DNA of 10,100 nucleotides from Cephalothrix spiralis (GCA_032353305.1 JAUCNG010421133.1:1-10100), one strand, 5' to 3'; shown: positions 1-7,700, counted from the stretch's first letter. The notes: generated by a model not told the origin, from the sequence alone. Made by a program: numbers and translations.

Positions 1-421
1 GAGATCTATGTCCCTTAATCATTTTTTATAACAAAAGTTCTGTGAGACATTTCTTAATAATATCAATCATTGTATATTTACTTTTAAATATGAAACAAAA
101 ATATGATTTATTTGTTCTGAAAATATGATAATGGAATCATTCTCGTGTTCAATCTGTATTGTCGATCGATATATTGATCTACATGTATATTATAAACTCG
201 TATCCGATAGATTACTCTATAAGAAAAAAAATACTCGAAAACCAAAATTCGAGCATGGTAAGTCACATTTCGTTCCATTTAACGTCCGTTCGTTCCATAC
301 ACTAAGCGACAGAAATAACATGTGTTTCCACGTGTTAACGATGTTGATGTTTATTTTTCCGTCATGCATCAGCTATTTTGTTTACTACCACCATGGGGAA
401 TTAAACACACGTGAGAGTAGT

Positions 422-453
422 CTCTGATCGGCTCAACCTCTGATCGGCTCAAC
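422..453. repeat. Two-copy 16-bp tandem repeat
   Basis: CTCTGATCGGCTCAAC is present at 422-437 and repeated without a gap at 438-453. The copies are identical, which suggests a recent slippage or duplication event. Confidence 0.85.
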
Positions 454-677
454 TCATGCAAATATACTGCTGCCATCAAAATAGATCTAGCGTACATAAG
501 TTATAACCGGTTTGCCTGGCCTATTTTCCTGGTACATGTTAGTTTTGATTTCGATATCAAATTTATTGATTTACTATTGGAACTATAGCATACGTGGACA
601 AGGACATTAGTTTTTTCCATACAAAATATTGTTCATTGTATATGTAGTTAAGGAAAATAAAGTTAGGAGATTCTATT

Positions 678-717
678 TTCTCTTGGATTAGAAATACATA
701 TTCTCTTGGATTAGAAA
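678..717. repeat. Two-copy 17-bp direct repeat with 23-bp period
   Basis: TTCTCTTGGATTAGAAA occurs at 678-694 and 701-717, separated by six bases. The copies are identical. Confidence 0.85.
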
Positions 718-1118
718 GACAAAACGTGTCACCAGATTTGGTATGTTGTTTTTATGATTAAAATCGGGGCATGTAATGATGTAAGAATGGTTCCATTTCC
801 CTAATATATCATCAAAAATTATAGTTGTTTGCTTTATCTTGACAATTAGTACTTTAAAGAAAGTTTATCAAATACATGAAATTCAACATAACTCTTTGGC
901 CAGTATAGTTGATAACGACTAATTTGAAAGTCAATCTGGAATGTATTGTTCAAATTATATTATTGTATACGATTTAGTGCAACTTTAATCACGAATTTAT
1001 TAATATATATGTCACATACTATATATATATACTATACAAGGAGGAAGAACCATACAGTCCCTATATATCATAAAGAAGTGAGAAATGTTAAATCTTTGAC
1101 TTTTTATGAAATTTTAAT

Positions 1119-1147
1119 TATGTTTTCGCACTTTCTGCGAAAACATA
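1119..1147. repeat. 12-bp stem, 5-nt loop hairpin
   Basis: TATGTTTTCGCA at 1119-1130 pairs perfectly with TGCGAAAACATA at 1136-1147 around the loop CTTTC. It lies between the outer 21-bp repeat and the TTAA element. No U-tract follows and the setting is eukaryotic, so it is recorded only as a structure. Confidence 0.75.
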
Positions 1148-1190
1148 TTGTAATCGCTCATTTTATTATTCTTCTCTACTTAGGATCTAC

Positions 1191-1800
1191 TTAACTCTTT
1201 CGCTGCCAAGCCCATTTTGAATAAATCGTTCAAAATGACCAGTTTTGCCAAAATCACAAGGGACGAGACTGTAATTATCGAAAATCTTAGGACCGAGTAT
1301 TTTTGAACAGCTTAGATCTTTGGCTTTTTGGTTGTATACATGAAAAAACATTTCACGCACTTCAAGGCCTCAAGGCAACGGACAGTGAAAATTGAAATTC
1401 GTCAAGAAACAGCGAAATCAGGACATTTTTGCTAAATGTTTTGGCCGAGTGTCTGGTTTCCCAATGGTCGAGATCCAATTTTATTATGTCCCTCGAAGCA
1501 ACGAACCTAGGGGTTAATTATGGCTGTAGACTTTTTTCTTTCAATCTACTAACGATGGCACGATGTCAAAAAAAAAATAATTGCAAAAATCCATTTTTTT
1601 TAAAAATAAAAATGCCCCACCCCTGACCCCTGTGCGACTTTAATACACCATTATGATGCGCAGTGAACTCAGCTTTCACATGGTGTAATCGGATTTCAAA
1701 AATTCTTACTAAAAGAGGGTCAAAAATTTAAAAAACTAAATCCGGGCTAGTGAAGTTTTTGCTGGCACATTATATGTGACGCTGGCAGCGAAAGAGTTAA
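1191..1800. mobile_element. Non-autonomous TTAA-flanked MITE-like element (piggyBac-like)
   Basis: The element body runs from 1195 to 1796 (602 bp) between TTAA at 1191-1194 and TTAA at 1797-1800. Its ends are inverted: the left end is CTCTTTCGCTGCCA (1195-1208) and the right end is its exact complement (1783-1796). A TTAA duplication is the hallmark of piggyBac-type insertion, although a TA duplication (Tc1/mariner-like) would look the same at these bases. The interior carries only chance open frames, such as the one at 1429-1626, and no transposase, so it would need a transposase supplied in trans. Confidence 0.75.
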
Positions 1801-1813
1801 GGTACGGATCTGA

Positions 1814-2167
1814 AATTTTCTGGGTTGGTTAAGGGTCGTTCATGTAGTGCGCAAACGTAGGTCACGTGCAAAAGTTCTTTTTAGTATTGCAGCCAGAGGG
1901 CTTCAAAGTTCAAACATTTTTGTTAAAAAAATTCATGTTTCGGTTCATAGAGCACGGTTCATTGACCGTGGCAACTCAAAATTTTGGATGGTGGTAGAGC
2001 ATCTCAGTACGAACGGGTCATTTTCCGCTCCGATGCATATTTTCGGCCGTAAGGTGGCTTTTCTGTTTCTGCTTAAAAATCGCCATAAATATTTTTCAAG
2101 AGCTGTATTCATATCAGATAGTCAGAACATATATACTTGTACGCAATTCAGTACAAGTTCTAGTTAA
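1814..2167 (+). other. Unassigned 117-codon open stretch
   Basis: This frame is open from just after a TGA at 1811-1813 to a TAA at 2165-2167. It has no early ATG: the first in-frame ATG lies near the middle of the stretch. The translation is rich in basic and aromatic residues and shows no domain I recognise. In AT-rich DNA an open run this long is borderline for chance. It could be a decayed coding piece of an old transposon within the 1086-2239 interval, upstream exon material, or noise. Confidence 0.2.
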
Positions 2168-2273
2168 AATATGCGGTTTAACAGAAATTTCAGAAAAATT
2201 AACTTTTTGACTAAGAACTAAAAAGTCAAAGATTTAACAGGGTGTTTTCGAAATCGTCTGCCTATATTATTTT

Positions 2274-2301
2274 CTGATAAGTTCCTTTTTCATAATTTCA
2301 G
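2274..2301 (+). promoter_or_regulatory. Candidate 3' splice acceptor of a 5'-UTR intron
   Basis: CTGAT at 2274-2278 matches a branch-point consensus. About 23 bases downstream a T-rich stretch ends in TTTCAG at 2296-2301. This lies 60 bases before the kelch start codon and just before the in-frame stop at 2310. Intronless coding regions with an intron confined to the 5' UTR are common in animals. No matching donor could be fixed, so the first exon is unknown and may lie outside the repeat-filled upstream DNA. Confidence 0.45.
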
Positions 2302-2360
2302 AAATCCCATGAAATAAGGTCATTAATTTGTTGCTACGAATTCCAAGTGGAACATCTACA

Positions 2361-4073
2361 ATGGCATCCAAAGACACTGCAACACACATTTCATTACATA
2401 ATGAAAAACACGAATCTGTACTTCTTAGAAAGGTCAGTCAGTTTCTGAAGGATGGAAAATATTGTGACCTACAAGTAACAATTGGTGATGAAACCTTTGA
2501 TAGCCATTCTGTGATACTTGCAGCATATAGCAAGTATTTTGAAGATGAAGAGGACAGAAGCTCAGAAACTAGGAAGATAGACCTCTCAAGCGTGTGTTCT
2601 GCACAGACCTTCAAACTTGTTCTTGATTACATCTATACTGGAACTGTTCTCATTCCAATTGAATTCACTGAAACTATTCTAGTTGAAATGAAAAAGTTTG
2701 AAATCGAATCTTTTGAACTTGCAATACTGGAGACAATTTTACCTGATATACTTAACTTGGAGAATATTGTTAATTTATCAACAGTTTCATTCAAAATGAA
2801 AATTGACTCATGGAAAGATTACTGTGTTGTTTATATTTGTGATAATTTTAAGGAAATTGTATCGCGGAACCTTTTCTTCGAATTTACAGATGAAATTCTA
2901 AAAGATGTTCTCCTCCGCAATGAATTGGCAGTAAAAAATGAAGAAGAAGCATTGGATGTCGTTTTGAAATGGGCCGAGCACTGTCCAGCTGATAGGTGCG
3001 AAAAGTTAGTTGATGTTCTGAAAAACCTTCGTCTAGGACAGTTTTCTAATATAACATTTGCAAAATTACTTCGACATCAAATGATAAGAATAAATCAAAA
3101 AGCTCTTGATTTCACAGCTGACTTATTGGAATACTTAGCTGATGCAAAGACTCTAGATTATGAAGTGAATAGTAAACCACGTTTAAGATACGAGGGATAT
3201 AAGATAGTTGTTGTTGGCGGTAGAATTGGTAATTCTATCACTAATGGTGCACAATCATTTGATCTTAGCAAGAAAACATGGGATGACCTACCAAATCTAC
3301 CGCGTCGAATAGATCAAACCTCTACTGCAGTGATAGATAATACATTATATGCTGTCGGAGGCGTTTCTACCACAACTTCCACAACAAGCTCTGATGTGTA
3401 TTTATATGACCCTAACCAGGGAGAATGGTTTACAAAATGTTGTATGACTGAAAGCCGCCGCTCTCATGGTCTATTGGCTATTGGATCAAAGTTATTTGCA
3501 TTAGGAGGGTATAAGTTTGCTTCAGATATTTATAATCCAAGTTCATCAGTAGAATGTTATGATGTTACAGAAGATACCTGGCATTCTTTAGCAAATTTGC
3601 CTGAAGGAATAGGGGCAATGGGAGTTACCTCATCAGCTGATGGACAATTTATTTATTGCTTTGGTGGATTCAACGGTCATAATAACATTGACAACATTTA
3701 TATGTACAATGTTTTCACCGATACTTGGGGCAATGGAGGTTTTCTTTCTTCCAGGCGTCGCAATGTTAGTGCTGCCCGAGTAAATGAGAGAATTTTCATT
3801 TTTGGGGGTTGCGATGGTGCATCAGATTTGAGTATTGTTGAGGAATATTTACCAAAAGAGAAACAAATAGTAAATATGGAAAAGTGTATTCATCCAAAGC
3901 GATCAAGTAATGCTGTTCCAAATGGAAACATGATATATGTTTTTGGGGGACTAACTGCAGAAATAGCTACCTTTATCGATGCCTATGATGTAGAGAGAAA
4001 TCATTGGATCCAGTTTGGTAAACTCAACGATAATAAAAAATTTGACTTTGGCGGTGCAATTCTTAAATTCTAA
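2361..4073 (+). CDS. Kelch-like (KLHL-type) BTB-BACK-Kelch protein, intronless
   Basis: Encodes 570 residues, the usual size for the KLHL family, whose members act as substrate adaptors of Cullin-3 ubiquitin ligases (family knowledge). BTB spans about residues 18-120: D36 and H49 sit in the conserved CDLQV and SHSVILAAYSKYF segments, followed by DYIYTG at 89-94. BACK spans about 130-240, with VLKWAEH near 201. Six kelch blades follow (about 281-327, 328-376, 377-429, 430-476, 477-523, 524-570), each with its GG pair; all but blade 5 keep the later Trp (W307, W356, W407, W456, W549). The start at 2361 was chosen because it is the first ATG after the in-frame stop at 2310-2312 and has A at -3 and G at +4. 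The reading frame is uninterrupted, which suggests an intact gene. The BTB loop after Y59-F60 is short and the Cul3 phi-x-E position appears to be S-S-E (67-69). No specific orthologue is recognised. Confidence 0.95.
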   Translation: MASKDTATHISLHNEKHESVLLRKVSQFLKDGKYCDLQVTIGDETFDSHSVILAAYSKYFEDEEDRSSETRKIDLSSVCSAQTFKLVLDYIYTGTVLIPIEFTETILVEMKKFEIESFELAILETILPDILNLENIVNLSTVSFKMKIDSWKDYCVVYICDNFKEIVSRNLFFEFTDEILKDVLLRNELAVKNEEEALDVVLKWAEHCPADRCEKLVDVLKNLRLGQFSNITFAKLLRHQMIRINQKALDFTADLLEYLADAKTLDYEVNSKPRLRYEGYKIVVVGGRIGNSITNGAQSFDLSKKTWDDLPNLPRRIDQTSTAVIDNTLYAVGGVSTTTSTTSSDVYLYDPNQGEWFTKCCMTESRRSHGLLAIGSKLFALGGYKFASDIYNPSSSVECYDVTEDTWHSLANLPEGIGAMGVTSSADGQFIYCFGGFNGHNNIDNIYMYNVFTDTWGNGGFLSSRRRNVSAARVNERIFIFGGCDGASDLSIVEEYLPKEKQIVNMEKCIHPKRSSNAVPNGNMIYVFGGLTAEIATFIDAYDVERNHWIQFGKLNDNKKFDFGGAILKF

Positions 4074-4225
4074 GCCTTTTCTTATATTGTATAGCCAAGA
4101 AAACTTAAGATTAAAATTGCATGCACATATTATGCTCATTGTAAAATCAAAAACTCAAAAACTGAATAGCAATTCCTATGTTTTGTTGTTTTTATTTTTA
4201 AGGAAAGATATTCTTAAACCGAAAC

Positions 4226-4239
4226 AGCAGATATCTGCT
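4226..4239. repeat. 14-bp perfect palindrome in the 3' UTR
   Basis: AGCAGATATCTGCT is self-complementary and lies between the kelch stop codon and the poly(A) signals. It may be a chance palindrome; no function is claimed. Confidence 0.5.
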
Positions 4240-4303
4240 TAACTATGCAAAATCAAACGTTTTGACAGGTCCGCCAAGTTAACGCCATTTTTATAATGAA
4301 ATG

Positions 4304-4314
4304 AATAAAATAAA
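4304..4314 (+). terminator. Two overlapping AATAAA polyadenylation signals
   Basis: AATAAA occurs at 4304-4309 and again at 4309-4314, about 230 bases after the kelch stop codon. This is a normal 3'-UTR length for an animal gene. The cleavage site itself cannot be placed. No long A-tract follows, so there is no direct sign that the intronless gene is a recent retrocopy. Confidence 0.6.
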
Positions 4315-4365
4315 GACAGATTTCGGACCTATTCATTCTCAAAATATAATGGATTCGATTTCTCT

Positions 4366-4622
4366 CCGTTGATTTTCACTCCATACTCCATAGATGGTTG
4401 GGCGGATAAGACTACTCCAAATGGAGTTGATTCAATCCAAAATAAAGACTCATGTGTCTCCACCATTCATCGTTTTTAAGCTACAAATTGAGGCGTCAAA
4501 ACTTTAACCCTGAATTTTGGATGATATACACTCTTTTCATGTTGGACTTGGATTAAAATCAACTCCCATTAGGAATGGTCCTTACACCTATCCACCTATT
4601 AATATATAGAGTGAATATTAAC
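4366..4622. repeat. Diverged foldback element (inverted repeat, about 255 bp)
   Basis: The left arm (about 4366-4440) and the reverse complement of the right arm (about 4548-4622) share TTCACTC near the outer end, then ATAG.TGG, then AATGG-AGTTGATT and AATCCAA at the inner end (4421-4440 against 4548-4570). Pairing is imperfect, about 70% by eye, with an unpaired centre of about 100 bp. No coding sequence lies inside. It is likely an old hairpin-type MITE just after the kelch gene's poly(A) signals. Confidence 0.5.
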
Positions 4623-4970
4623 TCCAATACATTAACATATAGCAGAGCATTTCTTCTATGAGCTATTTCCCTATTTTCCAGTTATAAAATGAGGGCCAAG
4701 GTCACTTGGTAAGTATGTTGATGTACAAAATCTTTACTGAAGATGGATGACCAAATACGATCATTAAGGGGACTAGCCTCGAAAATTTGACGCTGAATCC
4801 ATTTATCAGAAAATGTAACACATTATAGCTTAGAAACACTTATACATAGCAAAGTCCCCGATGGTTAATAAAAACAAATAATTCAGCCGCAGAAGTCAAT
4901 AAGTGTTAATTCAAAACGACAAAAGCAATAAAACCGAATTCTATGGAAAACAGTCGCAAAAAGTAATGAC
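4623..4970. other. No gene recognised
   Basis: AT-rich intergenic DNA. The only notable string is GTAAGT at 4709-4714 after CTTG, a good match to a splice donor, but no exon-like frame leads into it. Confidence 0.4.
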
Positions 4971-5010
4971 TATGACATTGACCAGTGGCGTTATGACATT
5001 GACCAGTGGC
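4971..5010. repeat. Two-copy 19-bp direct repeat with 21-bp period
   Basis: TATGACATTGACCAGTGGC occurs at 4971-4989 and 4992-5010. Both copies contain CAGTGGC, the end sequence of the following hAT-like element, so the left terminus of that element seems to have been duplicated with its flank. Confidence 0.85.
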
Positions 5011-5591
5011 ATAACGGAGTTAGTGAAGGCCCTTAGGAAAATATATCGATGGGGCCGCTTGAAGGAGAGTCGAAAGTACATAATTATCGATAGTCCACAG
5101 TAATGATAGCTTCTACAATATACGCGGGGTATTCAGGGGTATTCATTCATAAACTTGAAAATCCGGTTTTTGTTTAACGATTTTTTCCGCGCCTTCTAAT
5201 ACATAATAATTAACTTTATAAACGAGCCGAGCGAAGCGAAGCGAGAAAATTCTGAATCTTTAAGGGTTAGAGACTGAGCAGCGCGAAGGTGCGATTATAG
5301 ATTTTAAAGAAAAGGGGACAGTGCACAATTTTCATCTTGTAAGGTACTATAAAAACATTAGAGGGTCAAGTAAAATGAGTGAAAACTGCAATCACAGCTT
5401 CAAACATAAACATCAATAAATATCGTTGTATCAAGCCGAGCGAAGCGAGGTGAAATTATTTTTTGTTTTTTAAGGCATAGAAATGTTGCTATAAGACTGC
5501 AAATAAAGCATTTCAATTTGTTTTTTGTCGATTTTGTTGGGAGCCCCTTGAGCTCGGTGGCCTTTAGGAACTCCCTATCGTTACGCCACTG
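5004..5591. mobile_element. Degenerate hAT-like non-autonomous element
   Basis: The left end CAGTGGCATAACG (5004-5016) is matched in inverted orientation by CGTTACGCCACTG at 5579-5591, one mismatch over 13 bp. Weaker inverted similarity continues inward (GAGTT, AAGGCC, GGGGC). CAG-initiated ends of this kind are typical of the hAT superfamily. The expected 8-bp target duplication is not visible (ACATTGAC on the left, TTAACGGG on the right), and no transposase frame exists. Two GAGCGAAGCGAG-type motifs lie inside at 5224-5254 and 5435-5449. Confidence 0.55.
5224..5449. repeat. Two copies of a GCCGAGCGAAGCGAG motif
   Basis: The first copy (5226-5246) has an extra GCGAA unit and is followed by AAAATTCTG to 5254. 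The second (5435-5449) is exactly GCCGAGCGAAGCGAG. A third copy with the same AAAATTCTG tail is at 9692-9720. The motif is GC-rich against AT-rich surroundings. Confidence 0.8.
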
Positions 5592-5619
5592 TTAACGGGC
5601 ATCATAGAATTTTACTTTC

Positions 5620-5676
5620 CATCACTGACCCAACTTCGGTACGCGGAACATCACTGACCAAGCTGCGGTACTCGAA
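5620..5676. repeat. Two-copy, roughly 29-bp tandem repeat
   Basis: CATCACTGACCCAACTTCGG (5620-5639) and its continuation are repeated from 5649 as CATCACTGACCAAGCTGCGG, with later sequence also shared (GGTAC, CG, AA). There are a few substitutions and one indel, so it is older than the other short duplications here. Confidence 0.75.
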
Positions 5677-5756
5677 CTCTTGGTCATGATTCAGGTTCGA
5701 TCGTTCAGAGAATAAACGGAGCAAAAAATGTCCTAAGAATTAAGAGACTAATCAAG

Positions 5757-6249
5757 GGAGGGGTCATGAAAAACATTTGCTATATGAATACCGGGGTGGG
5801 TGGGTAAAAAATTCCCCCCTTTTTGTCATTTTTTTCTATCGTGCCAATTTTTTCCATCATTTTTTGACCAACAACCCCCTATTTTTTGCACGCCCAGATT
5901 TTTTTGGAACGAAATGTTTCCACTTTTTTCCACAACGCGCCAATTTTTTGGAAAAAATTTGCATAAACTATGCCGGGTTTGGAAGGGTATAAAAAGTACC
6001 AAGTGCAATTTTTGTGAAATTTTGCCAAAAAATTTGTCGCAGCAGAAAAAAATTTGGCAAAAAATAGGAGCTGCATGGACAAAAACTTGATGGATAAAAA
6101 TTTCAAAGTGGAAAAATATTGCAAAAGGGGGGGGGGTGGGTACCTAAAGTTGTGGAAAAGAATTGCAAAAGTCCAAATTGAGGGGTGGGTGGGTAGCTAA
6201 ACCTATTTTGCATTTTTTTTCATGCAAATGTTTTCCATGACACCCCCCC
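5757..6249. repeat. Low-complexity foldback element (about 490 bp)
   Basis: The outer ends are inverted: GGTCATGAAAAACATTTGC (5762-5780) against GCAAATGTTTTCCATGACAC (6224-6243), both flanked by G or C runs. The interior is T-rich on the left and A-rich on the right, with inverted patches such as CCTATTTTTTGC pairing with GCAAAAAATAGG, so it can fold on itself with many gaps. GGGGTGGGTGGGTA occurs at 5793-5806 and 6182-6195. Open frames here on both strands encode biased Phe/Lys-rich strings and are chance frames. Confidence 0.55.
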
Positions 6250-6609
6250 TGCTGTATAGATACTATTGAATGAATTCGGGATCGAACAAGCAACCCTCAT
6301 TTAACGAACTCAGCTTATAAAGCCAGTGAATAACCCCCATTTTTTATCCTACATCATTGGTATATCCCAAGCCTCTACTTATATTATTTTAAACGTACAA
6401 TTTTCCATCCATAAAATTTATCATAAATGGTCCAGGCAACGAAAACATTTGGGATTCAACGAGAATCTAATGATGATAATTCTGCGAAATGTCCTATCAT
6501 TTCCATGACAACGTTGTGGAAATGACATTGAGATCTTGTTAAGGTACAGAAGTACTCAATTATTATCAAGAAGACCAGACAAATGATTAAGAAATAATAT
6601 TATTGGTTA
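6250..6609. other. No gene recognised
   Basis: Spacer between two foldback elements. A 60-codon frame at 6326-6508 has no recognisable motif. No repeat structure was identified. Confidence 0.4.
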
Positions 6610-7013
6610 ACAATTGGACGGAAAAATTGGCGAGGGCAAAATTTGTACCATTAATGCCCCCCCCTAACGGTTTTGCATATTAGCGGGTAGTTGACCCCAA
6701 CAAACTATATATTTCTGGAAAGGTCTTGGAAAATGCTAAACCCTCGAGGGTTCAGATTTTGCCCCACCCCCTGGTGGCAAAAAACATGATTATTTTAGAT
6801 AGGGAAATCCCCTATATTAAAAATCACGTTTTTGCCCCCCACCCCCACAAAGTTGGTGGGGCAAAAATCTAAACCCCCGAGGCGATCAGTATTTCCCAAG
6901 ACCTTTCTAGAAATATATAGTTTTTGGGGGTCAACTACCCACCAATATGCAAAACCGTTGGGGGCCGAAAATGGTACAAATTTTGCCTTCTCCAACTTTT
7001 CCGTCAAATTGTC
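6610..7013. repeat. Long near-palindromic hairpin element (about 400 bp)
   Basis: The sequence reads almost the same on both strands. Left-arm landmarks return inverted in the right arm: ACAATTGGACGGAAAA with TTTTCCGTCAAATTGT, GGTTTTGCATATT with AATATGCAAAACC, GTAGTTGACCCC with GGGGTCAACTAC, AACTATATATTTCT with AGAAATATATAGTT, and GCAAAATTTGTACCAT with ATGGTACAAATTTTGC. The centre is ATAGGG (6799-6804), loop AAATC, CCCTAT (6810-6815). Arms are about 195 bp with roughly 80-85% pairing by eye. AATTG at 6612-6616 and 7007-7011 may be a target duplication. There is no coding content: the frames at 6795-7040 and 6832-7020 are translations of the arms. Most likely a snapback MITE. Confidence 0.8.
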
Positions 7014-7250
7014 AGGGTGACCACAACTTTCTGAAAACAAAATTCCATGACATTTTCATGACTTTTCCCTGACATATCCAGAAATTTTCAGTCGCGACAA
7101 CTTGAAAAAGTCTGAAAAACAGTCAGTCGAATAACCCAGCACGACAAAAAAATTTACCATGACATTTCCAGGTTTTCACTAGGTTTTTCAATTTTCCATG
7201 ACAATTTGGGCCAATTTTGGAATTCCATGACATTTCCAGGTTTTCCAGAC
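7013..7250. repeat. CCATGACATTTCCAGG-rich dispersed repeat fragment
   Basis: CAGGGTGACCACAA begins at 7013, directly against the end of the hairpin element. CCATGACATTTCCAGGTTTT is then present at 7157-7176 and 7225-7244, with a shorter copy at 7044-7056. The CAGGGTG start resembles hAT-type ends, but I found no inverted partner downstream, so this is probably a one-sided fragment. Confidence 0.5.
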
Positions 7251-7379
7251 ATGATTGTGTTCAAAGTAAGCTGTATTTAAAAAGAGAGCTCCTACAATTG
7301 TCAAGCCACTACATTTTTGAGGATTTTTTGCTAAGGACCCTAGATAGTTATGGCCATCATGGAATCATCATGTACTGAC

Positions 7380-7700
7380 AGCACTGGCACTGCGCTGAGC
7401 AGGCTACAATACAAGTGGGCTAAGGCCAAGGGAGCTCTCTGCGGAGTTGAGCTAAAGAGTCGAGGGGTCCAAGTTCGAACCCTCTAACTATTTCTGGATA
7501 TAAACATAGAGACAGAGTGAGGTAGGAGATATTAATTCCTCTGTGGTATTTTGTGGTAGATAGTCCACAAGGTCCCGGGTTCGACACTACTTTCCACTGG
7601 GAAGGTTCTTCAGCGTTCACCGTATCCTGGGTGGCTCGGTCAGGTTAAATACGTTGAGCGGGACGCTGTCCCTTACTTCCGAGGTAAACACCACTGCTAA
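7380..7700 (+). mobile_element. SINE-like block with Pol III internal-promoter motifs
   Basis: This stretch is richer in GC than its neighbours. GTTCGAACC (7473-7481) fully matches the tRNA B-box consensus GWTCRANNC. TGGGCTAAGGC (7416-7426), about 46 bases upstream, matches the A-box consensus at about 9 of 11 positions. A second full B-box match, GTTCGACAC, is at 7579-7587. No cloverleaf folds cleanly, so it is not a functional tRNA gene by my reading. It fits a tRNA-derived SINE or two decayed tRNA-like units. No A-rich tail or flanking duplication was identified. The 66-codon minus-strand frame here has no recognisable domain. Confidence 0.35.

Larger units (their letters stand above)
1..1085. 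other. AT-rich DNA without a recognisable gene
   Basis: A 100-codon open frame at 125-427 and an 82-codon frame at 946-1194 show no domain, family motif or low-AT coding signature, so I treat them as chance frames. The stretch holds two small direct duplications (422-453 and 678-717) and a TA-rich microsatellite-like run around 1003-1036. Nothing else was recognised. Confidence 0.5.
1086..2239. repeat. Interval bounded by a 21-bp perfect inverted repeat
   Basis: The 21 bases at 1086-1106 (starting TGTTAAATCTTTGAC) are the exact reverse complement of 2219-2239 (ending GATTTAACA). A chance match of this length in 10 kb is very unlikely. No target-site duplication is obvious outside the arms. 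The pair may mark an older transposon with the TTAA element nested in it, or two copies of a dispersed short repeat in opposite orientation. The right arm ends about 60 bases before the candidate kelch splice acceptor. Confidence 0.65.

Noticed and set aside
125-427. 100-codon open frame on the plus strand
   Set aside because: No domain or family resemblance; codon content looks like random AT-rich DNA.
2328-2360. Upstream extension of the kelch reading frame
   Set aside because: The frame is open back to 2313 but contains no ATG before 2361, only TTG codons; in an animal gene the ATG at 2361 with a strong context is the better start.
2361-4073. Kelch gene as a recent retrocopy
   Set aside because: No downstream poly(A) tract or flanking direct duplication is visible, so the lack of introns alone is not enough.
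4709-4714. Strong splice-donor string GTAAGT
   Set aside because: No exon-like open frame precedes it and no partner acceptor is evident.
5777-6124. Four overlapping open frames on both strands
   Set aside because: All translate A/T homopolymer-rich DNA of a foldback element into Phe- or Lys-rich strings.
6795-7040. Mirror-image frames on both strands
   Set aside because: They are the two arms of one hairpin read on opposite strands, not genes.
7410-7482. Functional tRNA gene
   Set aside because: Box-like motifs are present but no acceptor stem or seven-base T loop with a paired stem could be built.
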